DNA of 64,000 nt from Nostoc cf. commune SO-36 (lineage in GTDB: Bacteria > Cyanobacteriota > Cyanobacteriia > Cyanobacteriales > Nostocaceae). Positions 38,736 through 49,562 of this stretch are shown here, in pieces. The notes beneath the pieces are model-generated. The model made no database searches and was not told the origin of the DNA. It was given only the letters and a program-made list of their open reading frames with translations. The translations under genes and the position numbers were made by a program. The stretch covers positions 3,540,501 through 3,604,500 of the forward strand of contig NZ_AP025732.1 in NCBI RefSeq assembly GCF_023734775.1, written 5' to 3'. The first letter of the stretch is position 1. Every line of letters begins with the position of its first letter.

Positions 38736-39173
38736 TCATTTATTCTCCACTTCCGAAGAATAATCTTCACAAAACGCTTTCAACCCAATATGAATAACAA
38801 TCACCGTCACAGCGACAGCTAAAGGAGACAGCACATCTCCCGAAAAACCCATTGTTACCAACACTGCACCCAAGCGTTCTACAGCATCTTTATTATCCAA
38901 ATCGCCCCATTTCTTCCACTGCTGATTCAGCATTCCCCCTTCTTGGCATAAATCACTTTTGGCGGCTCGTCCAAATCTCTGCAAAAAACTCTTAGACTTT
39001 TCTTGTGTAAGTTTTGTAATTGCTTCGGTTTGTTTTACCAGCATTTTTTCAGCCGACGTTTCATCCTCTCCTTGTTTTTGCCTTGAATCTGGGGCATCGC
39101 GCAGTTCCGTTAACTGGCGGTCAATTTCGGCAGAGAGGGCAGTAATTTCTTCGGGGCTAAAGATGCTGTTCAT
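38736..39173 (-). CDS. Small protein with C-terminal membrane helix
   Basis: The 145-residue product has an N-terminal helical region (SPEEITALSAEIDRQLTELR), a charged linker, a basic middle (KSFLQRFGRAAKSDLC) and one hydrophobic helix near the C-terminus (LSPLAVAVTVIVIHIGLKAF). Domain unrecognised. It faces the CHAT-STAND-TPR gene tail to tail across the MITE-containing gap, so a functional link is possible but unsupported by co-direction. Confidence 0.5.
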   Translation of the reverse strand: MNSIFSPEEITALSAEIDRQLTELRDAPDSRQKQGEDETSAEKMLVKQTEAITKLTQEKSKSFLQRFGRAAKSDLCQEGGMLNQQWKKWGDLDNKDAVERLGAVLVTMGFSGDVLSPLAVAVTVIVIHIGLKAFCEDYSSEVENK

Positions 39174-39369
39174 TACTGAATTGTTTAATAATGTTTGGCG
39201 ATCGCTGGTTATTTTTACAATATCATTAGCGGCAATCTACTGATCAGTTAGCCCCTTCCGCCTTGCGGTACTAGAGCTAGGGATATTTTTACTGGATTGT
39301 AGTATATAACATCCAATGGGAAGCGTTATAGTTTAACGATGAGCAAGTACAACAGAAAAAAGTAAGATA

Positions 39370-39597
39370 ATGGACACCGCCAAACTCAGCACTGATGGCA
39401 CTCATCAAGTTGTTATTTTGCCCGAAGATTTTCAACTCACTGGCACAGAAGTCTATATCAAAAAAATTGGTAACGCTATTGTTCTCATTGCCAAAGATAA
39501 CCCCTGGCAATCTCTCATCGAGAGTCTAGACAATTTTTCCGATGATTTCATGACTACTAGAGATCAGCCACTCATCGACACCAGAGAGAGTTTGTAA
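39370..39597 (+). CDS. vapB: VapB-type antitoxin
   Basis: The 75-residue product looks like an AbrB/MazE-fold antitoxin: N-terminal TAKLSTDGTHQVVILPEDFQ, a swapped-hairpin DNA-binding pattern, then an acidic C-terminal toxin-neutralising tail. The stop is immediately followed by the toxin ATG at 39598, the usual coupled order. The ATG at 39370 follows an A-rich leader. Confidence 0.8.
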   Translation: MDTAKLSTDGTHQVVILPEDFQLTGTEVYIKKIGNAIVLIAKDNPWQSLIESLDNFSDDFMTTRDQPLIDTRESL

Positions 39598-40044
39598 ATG
39601 CGATACCTGCTTGATACCAATATCTGCATTTACCTCATCAAGCAAAAACCTCAAAAAGTGGTGGATAAATTTCAAACCCTTAGCATTTCTGATGTGGGTA
39701 TTTCCTCTATCACAGTTGCTGAACTCGAATATGGAGTAGCCAAAAGGAGCTAGTGCGTTGGGCGGCTTTGCCGACTTGAAGCAACTAGCGTCCAACAGCA
39801 AGAGAAAAACCGCACCGCGTTGCTACAATTTTTGCTACCTCTAGAAATTGTTGAATTCAATCAAGCATCTGCGACAATTTACGGCAGCATTAGAAGTGAT
39901 CTCGAAACTAGAGGACTCATCATTGGTGCAATGGATAGGCTCATCGCTGCTCATGCTCTAAGTTTAGGAGTTACCCTAGTCACCAATAATGTCCGAGAAT
40001 TTTCTCGCATTCCTACGTTGTTATTAGAGAACTGGGTTGAGTAA
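39598..40044 (+). pseudogene. vapC: VapC-type PIN toxin interrupted by a 42-bp repeat
   Basis: The N-terminal part MRYLLDTNICIYLI has the first PIN Asp, followed by SSITVAELEYGVAK. A 42-bp insertion (39747-39788) then introduces a TAG. The frame resumes in the same register with QQEKNRTALLQFLLPLEIV and the C-terminal PIN acidic residues (IGAMDRLIAAHAL, TLVTNNVREF). Removing the insert restores a ~133-residue VapC. The toxin is therefore presumably inactive, with the antitoxin intact. Confidence 0.85.
39747..39788. repeat. Small dispersed repeat inserted in vapC
   Basis: The 42-bp unit runs from GAGCTAGTGCG to CAACTAG, is partly palindromic (CTAGT...ACTAG ends, GGCGGC...GCCG centre) and looks like the small dispersed repeats described in Nostoc genomes. 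Its length is a multiple of three, yet it carries an in-frame stop. Confidence 0.7.
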
Positions 40045-40277
40045 GTGTAAAAAGGCGATGTTTAAGAGGTTGTTTGACAAGCATAGCACCGGGCGAATAG
40101 AAGTCCCGGCTACTATAAAAACGTCCTTTCTTATGGTACGCTGCGCGAAGCCAGAAGCAAACTACGCATAACGTATCGCAGAGAAGCCCGCCTACGCGGA
40201 CTAACAAAAATCAAGGTTTTTGAACCCACGGAGGTGGGTTTTGTCTGTGTAGCCGCGATTTCTAATCGCCAGGTATT

Positions 40278-42204
40278 TTACTCCATCTCCGCCAATTCTA
40301 ACCAGCGTTCAGTCGCCACATCGATCGCGTGCTTGAGTTTTTCCACACGATCATACAATTTCTGCACTTCGCTATAATTCCCCGGTGACACATTCCCTAG
40401 TGTTTTCTCGGTTTCCGCCTTCTGTGCCTCTAACTCGGCAATTTTACCTTCTAACTGGTCAAATTCCTTCTTTTCCCAATTAGATAATCTCCGCCGCTTG
40501 GTATTCTCTACATCTTTGGGCGCAGACGCACCATTTTGCACTTCGACATTTTTCGGCTTCTCCTTAGCGTTCGCAGCTTGCTGCTGTGCCTCTTCAGCTT
40601 TCTTATAATCCAGATAAATCGAGTAATTACCTGGATATTGCCTCAGATTACCGCCTTCTTCAAAGGAAAATACTGTGTCGATGGTGCGATCGAGAAAGTA
40701 GCGATCGTGAGAAACTACAATTACACACCCGGCAAAGTCTTCTAAATAATCCTCTAATACTGCCAATGTCTGAACATCTAAATCGTTTGTCGGTTCATCT
40801 AAAATCAGGACATTGGGCGCACCCATCAAAACCCGCAACAGAAATAAACGGCGTTTCTCACCACCAGAAAGTTTATTAATTGGGGCATACTGTTGATTAC
40901 CAGGAAACAAAAACCGCTCCAACATTTGCGAAGCAGTAATTTGAGTACCATCGGTAATTTTGATAAATTCTCCTTCTTCTTTGATGTAGTCAATCACGCG
41001 CTGACTTTCGTTTAAAGCTGTGAGCAATTCTTCAGAATGCTGGTCAAAATAACCGATGTGAATTGTAGTCCCAATTTCTGCAACACCTGAATCTGGCTTA
41101 ATCTGACCAGTAATAATATCCATTAAAGTGGAGTTTACCCGCACCATTAGCGCCGATGATGCCGATGCGGTCTTCTGGGCTAAATTCGTAGGTGAAATCA
41201 TTAATCAGGGTACGTCCATTGTAGGCTTTAGAAATGTTATTTAATTCAATAACCTTTTTGCCAATGCGACGACCAACAGTCGAAATATCCACTTTACCCT
41301 GAACTTGTTTAAATTCAGTATCCCGCAGAGCATGAGCGCGGTCAATTCTCGCTTTTTGCTTGGTACTTCTGGCTTTCGGCCCTTTTTTGAGCCATTCTAA
41401 CTCGCGCCGCAACAAGCCTTGGTGTTTACGTTGACTACTTACAGCAGATTCTTCAGCTAAAGCTTTCTTTTCGAGGTAATATGAATAGTTACCTGTATAG
41501 GTGTAAATGTCGCCTCGGTCGATTTCAATAATCCGATTGGTAACGCGATCTAGAAAGTAGCGATCGTGGGTGATCAGAAAAAGTGCGCCGCGATAGCGAT
41601 TTAGATAACTTTGCAACCATTCTACAGAAAGAGCATCCAAATGGTTTGTCGGCTCATCCATAAGCAAAGCATCTGGTTCTGATAGCAAAGCTGATGCTAA
41701 AGCAATGCGCTTGCGATAGCCTCCAGATAAAGTGCCTATCTTGGCATCAAAGTCAGAGATTCCTAATTTTGTCAGGATTATTTTAGCATTAGTTTCTAAT
41801 TCCCAAGCACCACTCGTATCCATCCGTTGCATCACCACAGAAAGGCGAGACATCAGTTGACTATCATCTGGATAGTGAGCTAATTTATTTGAGAGTTCTT
41901 CATACTCACGCACCAAAGCTGTATGTTCGCCACTGTCGGCAAAAACTTGCTCTAAAACTGTGTGATTTTCATCTAAATCTGGCAGTTGAGGTAAGTAGAT
42001 AATTTTAGAACCGGAGTTGATTAAAATTTGACCGCTATCTATCGATTCTAAACCAGCGATCATTTTTAATAGGGTTGATTTCCCAGAACCGTTAGTACCA
42101 ATTAAACCAACTTTATCGGTAGCATCGAGGCTAAAGCTAGCATCTTTTAAAATTTCCTTGATGCCAAAGTCTTTTTTTACTGATTGTAGTGTAATGATAC
42201 TCAT
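40278..42204 (-). CDS. ABC-F ATPase, Uup-like (frameshifted)
   Basis: The gene encodes ~641 residues with two ABC cassettes in one soluble chain and no membrane domain: Walker A GTNGSGKST, signature LSGGYRKR, LLMDEPTNHLD; second cassette GANGAGK, LSGGEKRR, LILDEPTNDLD. A C-terminal coiled coil (FDQLEGKIAELEAQKAETEK) typifies Uup. An extra C inside the second Walker A (near 41131) breaks the frame. ABC-F proteins act at ribosomes or on DNA recombination intermediates. Confidence 0.88.
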
Positions 42205-42277
42205 AAGATTTCAGTCAATTAATTATTTTCCATTAAATTAGTAGGCAAGGCTCATACCTTACCTACATTGCCGAATT

Positions 42278-42694
42278 CTATACAAATAAATCCAAGGGAA
42301 GGTGTCCATACATCTCGTTGATTCCGTCTTCGTGGTAAGACTGGCAAGATATTAATACGCCACGATGATGTCCAACATAAGAATCGAGATAACACAAGCC
42401 ATTTTTACCATTTAATTTGATATAAACTGGGCCTTCAGGTGTCAGTAAATTATCTGGTGGTTCATAACCCAAAGCCAAAGAATAGGTTTTCATTGCCAAT
42501 ATTCCTTCTTCTGCTGTATCAGCACAAATTCCTAAAATCTGGTAGTCAGCAAGCTTGGTAAGTAAAATTAAAGCATTACGAACTCCAACTTTTTCTGATG
42601 GCTTGAGGATAGGGGCAATGTCTAGACAGTTGAATTTGTTCAGTAATTTTTTCGCTTCTTCGGCGGTGAGATTCTGAGGATTGGGGGTTGACAT
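42278..42694 (-). CDS. DUF1824 family protein
   Basis: The 138-residue protein matches the cyanobacterial DUF1824 family: LTAEEAKKLLNKFNCLDI, LKPSEKVGVRNALILLTKL, GICADTAEEG and the C-terminal YIKLNGKNGLCYLDSY, GHHRGVLISCQS. Function unknown. It is soluble, with no signal sequence. Confidence 0.82.
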   Translation of the reverse strand: MSTPNPQNLTAEEAKKLLNKFNCLDIAPILKPSEKVGVRNALILLTKLADYQILGICADTAEEGILAMKTYSLALGYEPPDNLLTPEGPVYIKLNGKNGLCYLDSYVGHHRGVLISCQSYHEDGINEMYGHLPLDLFV

Positions 42695-42872
42695 AAACTT
42701 TGACTATTGTCTTGTTGGTTTTTCTGTTGTGTTTGAGTTGAGACTAGCCCAACTTATACCATTTTGGATTTTAGATTTTGGATTGGGAATCGTCCAATGT
42801 ATTGTAAAATTTGTCTGAGGTCAGAGCAAATTTTATAACTTTAGAGTTTGTTATATAATACCTACTTCCCTT

Positions 42873-43720
42873 TTACGGTTGATTTTGGACATTCCCAAGG
42901 TTAAATATGAAGGGTACGCCGTTTTTTGAATCACCACCCATAACAAGAACTTTCGGCATCTGAGCGCCGCCACTTCTCCAAGCTTCAATTGCTTCTTTTT
43001 GCAGAACTAACTGCCCTCCTTGGGCTTTGAGTGTCTCTGCTAAAAGTCTTTGAGCTTCTGCTCTACCTTTGGCACGATTCACATCTGCTTGTGCTTCTTG
43101 TTCAGCTTCCCGTGCTACATAAACTGCTCTTTGGGCGCGTTGTTCAGCAATTTGTTTTTCTTCGACTGCTTTGGCAAATTCTGGTGAGAATGCTAAATCA
43201 ACTACGCTAGTATCTAACACAATTATCCCATATTTCTCTAAGCGATCGCCTAATGCTTGATCAAAGTCTTCTTTCAATTCACTTCTTTTGGTAATTGCTT
43301 CTTCTACTGTTCTTCTGGCTGCGGCAATTTTAAATGCTTCTTGTGTTTGAGGGGCAATGATTTTTGATACAATATTCTCTAATGTTCCTTGTTTTCTTCT
43401 AACCTCAACTACCTTTATCGGATCGAGGCGGAAGTTAATTGCAAATCTCGCAGATAAGTTTTGCAAATCTTTAGTGGAACTCTCTGCTGGTACTTCAAAT
43501 TTTTGCACCTTCAATCATACACATCTATCACAGTGATAAAAGGCGGTTTTACGTGAATACCTTCTAATAAAGCGCCATCTCTCGCTTTACCCAAAATGCT
43601 GATTACTCCTGCTTGTCCTGGGTTAATAATGATATAAGAATTTAGCCCAATAATCACTAGTATTGCTAACACAATTCCCAAAACTGTGTTTTGCCAATTA
43701 CCGAATTCCTGATTTTTCAA
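42873..43720 (-). CDS. Prohibitin/SPFH-domain membrane protein (frameshifted)
   Basis: The ~282-residue protein starts with a single membrane anchor (VLGIVLAILVIIGLNSYIII), then the band-7/SPFH domain (NPGQAGVISILGKARDG; QNLSARFAINFRLDP) and a long Ala/Glu/Arg-rich coiled coil (EEKQIAEQRAQRAVYVAREA). A missing base near 43515 (GATTGAAG for GATGTGAAG) splits VIDVYD from KVQKFEVP. Prohibitins form membrane-bound rings that scaffold proteases and protect membrane proteins. Confidence 0.85.
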
Positions 43721-43875
43721 ATTCTTCTCTCCAATATTTAGTTAGTCATTTGTCATTAGTTATTCTTCCCCTGCACCCCTGCTCCCCACTCCTTGAATAA
43801 ACTCAGTTACTAGTTTAAGTGTCTCATTAGTCTGCCTGGATCAATCTTCAGACTCAGGACTCAGGACTCAAAACT

Positions 43876-45725
43876 TTGTTCCGTGGTAATATCAATGACA
43901 CGAAACCGCAAAAAACCGTGGCTACTGTCTTAAAATCTCATCGGACATCAAGAAGGCGTAAACATTCAGCGCATCCTCTCCAGCGTTTGCTTGAGTATGG
44001 ACACCAGTATCGTAAACAAATTTGGCTGGCGACTACTTATTCTACCCTGAATAAATTTTTCGACTTGGCACCACCCGCCTTAATTGGCGTGGCGGTGGAT
44101 GTGGTAGTCAAGCAAGAGGATTCTATAATTGCCCAGTTAGGGGTACGCGATGTCTTTCAACAATTTTTGATTATTTCCTTCCTTACTGTCATTATTTGGA
44201 TACTCGAATCTGTTTTTGAGTACGCCTACGCTCGACTTTGGCGCAATTTGGCTCAGAATATTCAGCATGACTTGCGTTTGGATGCATACAAACATTTGCA
44301 AGAGTTGGAATTGGCATATTTTGAAGAACGTAGCACTGGTGGTTTAATGTCTGTCCTCAGTGATGATATTAACCAATTAGAGCGGTTTTTGGATGGAGGA
44401 GCAAATGATATTATCCAAGTTTCTGCAACTGTTTTAATTATTGGCGCTGCTTTCTTTATTTTGGCTCCTAGTGTGGCGTGGATGGCTTTGTCACCAATGC
44501 CATTTATCCTCTGGGGTTCTTTTGCCTATCAACGACTGCTTGCACCTCGCTACGCTGATGTGCGCGAAAAGGTAGGTTTTCTCAATTCGCGGTTGTCAAC
44601 AATATCAGCGGAATTACTACTATTAAAAGTTTCACTGCTGAAGCTTATGAAGCCTCTCGTTTGGAATTAGATAGTGATGCTTATCGCGGTAGTAACTCGA
44701 AAGCAATTATTCTTTCTGCTGCTTTTGTCCCATTAATTCGGATGTTGATTTTGGTGGGGTTCACAGCATTGCTTTTGTATGGCGGGATGGCAGCAGTTTC
44801 TGGAGCTATGTCTGTTGGTGCTTACAGTGTGTTAGTGTTTTTAATTCAGCGATTGCTGTGGCCTTTAACTAGATTAGGCGAAACATTTGACCAATATCAA
44901 AGGGCAATGGCTTCTACTAATCGAGTCATGAATTTGTTGGATACTCCTATCGCTATTCATACAGGTGATGTGGCATTACCTGTGAATGAAGTGCGCGGGG
45001 AAGTGCAATTTAACAATGTTTATTTTGCCTATAAAGATAGATTTCCGGTTATAAAAAATCTGTCTTTGGATATTCCGGCGGGGAAAACTATTGCAATTGT
45101 CGGTTCAACTGGTTCTGGTAAAAGCACTTTAGTCAAACTTTTATTGCGGTTATACGAAGTGCAAACGGGAAGCATTATCCTGGATGGCATTGATTTACAA
45201 AGTTTGAATTTGCAAGATTTACGCCGTTGCATTGGTTTGGTGAGTCAAGATGTCTTTCTGTTTCATGGTACTGTAGCGGAGAATATTGCCTATGGCAGCT
45301 TTGAGACTAAAGAGCAAGAAATCATCACGGCGGCGAAGATAGCCGAGGCGCACGAATTTATTGTGAACTTGCCCGAAGGTTATGAGACAATTGTGGGGGA
45401 AAGAGGACAAAAGTTATCTGGTGGACAAAGACAACGGATTGCGATCGCTCGTGCAGTCTTAAAGAATCCCCCCATTCTGATTTTAGATGAAGCTACCTCA
45501 GCAGTGGATAATGAAACAGAAGCAGCTATCCAGCGATCGCTAGAAAGGATTACAGTAGATAGAACTACAATTGCGATCGCTCATCGTCTTTCCACCATCC
45601 GCAATGCCGATTGCATTTATGTCATGGAACATGGGAAATTAGTAGAGTCGGGAACCCATGAACAATTGCTAGAGAAAGACGGTATTTATTCCAGCCTCTG
45701 GCGTGTACAGTCAGGTTTAAGATAA
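43876..45725 (+). CDS. ABC transporter, exporter type with fused membrane and ATPase domains (frameshifted)
   Basis: The ~616-residue half-transporter has six membrane helices in the first half ([20 protein letters not shown] region) and an ATPase with Walker [10 protein letters not shown], signature LSGGQRQR, Walker [13 protein letters not shown] and the H-loop [11 protein letters not shown] missing A near 44599 (TCAACAAT for TCAAACAAT) separates the two frames within [16 protein letters not shown]. Start is uncertain: TTG 43876 or GTG 43918. Substrate likely lipid or hydrophobic compound; unknown. Confidence 0.85.
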
Positions 45726-45763
45726 GTTTCGCCTATTGTCTGTGTCTTCATTACGAATTATTT

Positions 45764-46192
45764 ATGTTTTTTGGTAATAGTCAACCAGAATCAGGTGATA
45801 CTAAGTGGCGTCGCCAGTTGGATAAGTTTGTCAAAGCAAATCAGCAAGAGTTGGCGGCGCTGTTTTGGGGATTGTGGTTAGCAAATGGCGATAGTCAGGG
45901 TACTGTTGGTATTGATTTGCAACCAACGCCGCATTTTGTTTATTGTCCGAAAGAGCAGATAGAGAATTTAAATATTAGAGTTGAGAATCGGCTTCAGGAA
46001 ATTTTGGGAATTGTGGAGAATCACAAGCCGGATGTGGAAGTTGTGATGATTGGCATTGGGAAGGGGGAAATTAAGTTAATTCAGTTTGCACCGGAACCAG
46101 CACCACCGATTTGTTTTGAGCAAGCTGGAAAAGATGTGGATGGGTTATTGGATGTGCTGGAAGAGAGAATGAGGGAGGAGTTGAAGTTATAA
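45764..46192 (+). CDS. Conserved cyanobacterial protein, possible CcmS carboxysome chaperone
   Basis: The 142-residue soluble protein starts FFGNSQPESGDTKWRRQLDK, with QQELAALFWGLWLANGD and TVGIDLQPTPHFVYCPKEQI. I associate this pattern with the small protein CcmS that binds shell protein CcmK1 during beta-carboxysome assembly, but from memory only. Carboxysome-related genes lie 3-6 kb downstream. It follows the ABC exporter by 38 bp and may be co-transcribed. Confidence 0.5.
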   Translation: MFFGNSQPESGDTKWRRQLDKFVKANQQELAALFWGLWLANGDSQGTVGIDLQPTPHFVYCPKEQIENLNIRVENRLQEILGIVENHKPDVEVVMIGIGKGEIKLIQFAPEPAPPICFEQAGKDVDGLLDVLEERMREELKL

Positions 46193-46589
46193 CTAAAGCT
46201 TATTTAATCGAATATCTAATTTTATGTTTTTAACGCAAAGGGACGCGGAGGGAAGCGCAGAGGAACGCGGAGGTAAATAAGAACTCTGCGCTTTTTGTTT
46301 AGTTCATTGCTTTGTAGAAGTCTGGGTAAGTTAGATTTTCGGCACAATGCCAGATGATGTTAAATACGGCTTCGTAGCGATAAGAATTGTTCTTGTCAAA
46401 CTATTAGTCTATGAACTTTGCATGAAATCGGCAATTGCCACCTTTACCTAGAACTTTAGATTTCAAATCGTAATGAGAGAAAATATTTTAATTTGGGAAA
46501 CCTAATAAATGTCAAGGGCGCTAAAATACCCGCGTCGTTTCCTCTCATTGGTTGAAAGCCAGAGGGTTATTAAACTTATGTGAGGTTTT
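46193..46589. other. Intergenic region with dispersed repeat copy
   Basis: This 397-bp gap has a degenerate copy of the AACGCAGAGG-type repeat at 46233-46277 (AACGCAAAGGGACGCGGAGG). The rest holds no gene I can support. Confidence 0.55.
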
Positions 46590-47213
46590 ATGAAAGAGAT
46601 CAAAAATAAAATTACTAATAAATTAGAGCGGCTATTGGAACAATGGTTAGTACCTCGTCTAGTAAGGTGGGGAGAATATCTAGAAACAAAAATCAGGCGA
46701 TATAAGCATCAAGAACTGAAGAGTCAGTTGAAATTTTGTGGCTCAGGTCTACGATTTAAGCGGGATATTAAAATTGACCATCCACAAAATGTATCTCTGG
46801 GAAATAAAGTCTACATCGGCCCGGATGTCTTATTAGATGGCCGTGGTGGGATCACAATTGGCGACAACACAACACTTGGATTTAATGTGATTATACTTTC
46901 GGCAAATCATGACTATCAAAGTAATGATTTGCCCTATGAATATAATGTCTACATCCATAAACCTGTTGTCATCGGTCGCAATGTTTGGATTGGCGGAAAT
47001 GTCCTAATTGTTCCAGGAGTTTCTATTGGAGATGGTGCGATTGTAGCGGCTGGTACAGTTGTAACTACTAATGTTGAACCTTTAGCAATTGTTGGAAATC
47101 AACCTATGAGAATAATTAAATACCGCAACAAAGAACATTATGAAAAACTCGCCAACAAACAACAGATTAAACCTGAAATATCAGTTAATTCTGACACTGA
47201 ACAGCATAACTGA
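46590..47213 (+). CDS. Left-handed beta-helix (hexapeptide) acyltransferase
   Basis: The 207-residue product has an N-terminal helical segment (1-45), then hexapeptide turns (VSLGNKVYIGPDVLLDGRG, ITIGDNTTLG) with the catalytic His in ILSANHDYQSND and the acceptor-pocket WIGGNVLIVPGVSIGDGAIV. This is the maltose/galactoside O-acetyltransferase group, transferring acetyl from acetyl-CoA to a sugar. A role in polysaccharide decoration is plausible. ATG has AGG within the leader GTGAGG. Confidence 0.88.
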   Translation: MKEIKNKITNKLERLLEQWLVPRLVRWGEYLETKIRRYKHQELKSQLKFCGSGLRFKRDIKIDHPQNVSLGNKVYIGPDVLLDGRGGITIGDNTTLGFNVIILSANHDYQSNDLPYEYNVYIHKPVVIGRNVWIGGNVLIVPGVSIGDGAIVAAGTVVTTNVEPLAIVGNQPMRIIKYRNKEHYEKLANKQQIKPEISVNSDTEQHN

Positions 47214-47227
47214 TTAACCAAACTTGG

Positions 47228-47272
47228 AGAACCCCACCCTTTAATTCTCTCCTCGCAGAGGGGTGGGGTTCT
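47228..47272. terminator. Hairpin between convergent genes
   Basis: AGAACCCCACCC (47228-47239) pairs perfectly with GGGTGGGGTTCT (47261-47272). It lies 14 bp after the acyltransferase stop and 33 bp from the P450 3' end, so it may terminate both. Confidence 0.75.
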
Positions 47273-47305
47273 TGGGGTTTAATAAATAATCAAGCGGATA
47301 CGATA

Positions 47306-48689
47306 TTACAACAATACTGGTGTATTCGCAGGCTTAACTTGAGGTGTTGCTATCATTCGCATTCCGGCGGGTGCGGCTAAAGTTAAACCACGGCGCACAG
47401 GACGCACAGGACGTTTATTCACTAGCGATACTTGAAATTCTGACAAAACAGTTGCCAAGACAATTTTCATTTCATACTGAGCAAATGCCATTCCAATACA
47501 GCGACGATTGCCACCGCCAAAGGGCAAATATTCATAAAGTGAATATTGTCTTTCTAGAAAGCGTTCTGGTTTAAACTGCTTGGATTGTGGGTAAACTTCT
47601 TCCCGATGATGCGCTAAATAAATACTGGGGACTATTGCTGTTCCCTCTCGCAGTTCGTAGCCCATAATTGTAATTGGGGTTTTCACAATCCGGGGGAAAG
47701 CAGTCATGACAATTGGGTAAAGTCGCAGTGTTTCTTGGCAAACTGCTGTCAAATAGGGCAATTTAGCTACACTACTCAAATCAGCGTTAACTCCAATGGT
47801 GTTGAGTTCCTGTAACAACTTCTCACGCACCTCTGGTAAACGATCAATCCAGTAAAAAGCCCATGTTAATGCAGAAGCGGTTGTTTCATGTCCCGCAACT
47901 AGCAGCGTCATTAACTCGTCGTGTAATTCTTCATCTGACATCCTTTGACCATCGTCATAACGAGCCGCCATCATCAAACTTAGGATATCTTGGCGATTTT
48001 GTTCAGGTTCAGCCCGACGTTCTCGAAGTAAAGCATAAATCAGTTGATCAATTTTTTGCCGTTGTTGGAGAACCCAGCCCCACGGACTCCACGCACCGAA
48101 ATCTTTTTGCATGAACTGGAAAAAGAAGGCGCTGGACATTATGGGCGAAGTGATGAAGTCTAGTAAATCACTTAGCGATCGCCTCAGTTCTTCAAACAAC
48201 TGTCCATCATTCAAACCAAACACAACCCGGAGAATAACACGCAAGGTGATTTCTTGCATAGATTCACGGATCTTAAAAGGCTTGCCAATTTGCCATTCAT
48301 TAGTTATCTGTCGGGTTATTTCTCGGATTTCCTCGCCGTAAGCCCGCATTCTTTCCCCATGAAAGGGAGGTGCTAATAGTTGCCGTTGTCGTTGGTGGCG
48401 ATCGCCATCCGCTAACATAAAGGAGCGATCGCCAAGTAAAAATCTTAGTCCTGTGTTCCCCCTCCCAACCTCAAAATGACTGGAATCAGCAGTAAAAATC
48501 TGCTCAAGCGCTTGGGGTTGACTAAAATATACTAGATGGTTATCAGAGCTACTACTCTTAATTGTGAAAGTGTCACCGTAGATTTGGGCAAAATCATCGT
48601 ACATATTTCACTGGCTGAGTAATAAACTTGATCATCCGCAGCCAACGGGGCATTTTAGGCCCATCAGGCAAATTGTAATTAGTTGTCAT
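47306..48689 (-). CDS. Cytochrome P450, CYP110-like (frameshifted near N-terminus)
   Basis: The ~460-residue haem monooxygenase has the I-helix LLVAGHETTAS, ExxR in QETLRLYP and the haem loop FGGGNRRCIGMAFA. The N-terminal ~28 residues (NLPDGPKMPRWLRMIKFITQ) lie in another frame from ATG 48689. One extra base near 48600-48606 joins the two within VKYYDDFAQIYG. CYP110 enzymes are cyanobacterial and oxidise fatty acids, alkanes or terpenes. No redox partner gene is adjacent. Confidence 0.9.
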
Positions 48690-48927
48690 AGGACTTTGTG
48701 GAATTAAATGGCTTCTGAATTTTATTGTTACGACTTTTCATGTTACTTAGGGTTACAGAAAGCGGTATATTCATGATTGGGGACTGGAAACTGGGAACTG
48801 CGGACTGAAAGGAAGATAAGGAGGATAATAATAACTCTTAACTCTTAACTCAGCACGGGCTAAACCTTAGCTATCCGCTAACAGCACTAAGAACTCAGTA
48901 CTCAATAGGCAGCATCGGAAGCAAGCA

Positions 48928-49560
48928 GTGCCAAAAATCATCGCTATTCTCAACGGTAAAGGAGGAGTCGGTAAAACGACTACCGCAGTCAATCTGGCTG
49001 CAAACTTTGCGAAGAAAAAAAAGGTGCTGCTGATTGACGCAGATATTCAAGGTTCTGCCAGTTGGTGGTTTGGGCGCAGTCAGCAGGGTATGGGATTTGA
49101 TTTATCTCAAGAAACAGATCCCGCACTTTTAAGTGAATTAGCAAAGATAACAGGTTACGATTTAGTAGTGGTGGATACACCTCCCGCCCTGCGCTCTGAA
49201 GCATTAGTGGCGGTAGTTGCGATCGCAGATTATCTAGTTTTGCCGACACCCCCATCTGCAATGGATTTAGCAATCCTCGTGGAAACAGTCAAGGAAGCCG
49301 TCATCCCCTTGGGAACCCCCCATCGGGTATTGCTCACCAAAGTCGATACGCGCAGTCTTGGGGAAGCACAAGAAGCAAAAAACACTCTGACTCGCTTAGG
49401 TATTCCTACTTGTAATACCTTCATCCGTGCCTATAAAGCTCATGAACGAGCAGCACTTGAAGGTGTAGCGATTACTCAATGGCGAGGAGGAAATGCACGG
49501 GAGGCGGAATTAGACTACCGCCGTGCAGCTGATGAATTACAGCGTGATTGGAGAAAATAA
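48928..49560 (+). CDS. ParA-family ATPase, McdA-like
   Basis: The 210-residue ATPase begins at GTG 48928 and has a deviant Walker A with the signature lysine ([18 protein letters not shown]), Walker A' [14 protein letters not shown] and Walker [10 protein letters not shown]. The next gene, 2 bp on, encodes a coiled-coil protein, and ccmK3-ccmK4 follow 1.7 kb later. This matches the McdA-McdB arrangement that spaces carboxysomes over the nucleoid. A plasmid-type ParA is less likely because no parB or replication gene is present. Confidence 0.75.
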   Translation: MPKIIAILNGKGGVGKTTTAVNLAANFAKKKKVLLIDADIQGSASWWFGRSQQGMGFDLSQETDPALLSELAKITGYDLVVVDTPPALRSEALVAVVAIADYLVLPTPPSAMDLAILVETVKEAVIPLGTPHRVLLTKVDTRSLGEAQEAKNTLTRLGIPTCNTFIRAYKAHERAALEGVAITQWRGGNAREAELDYRRAADELQRDWRK

Positions 49561-49562
49561 TA

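Noticed and set aside
48928..49560. Plasmid or phage partition ParA
   Set aside because: No parB, parS-like repeats or replication gene nearby; the carboxysome context fits McdA better.
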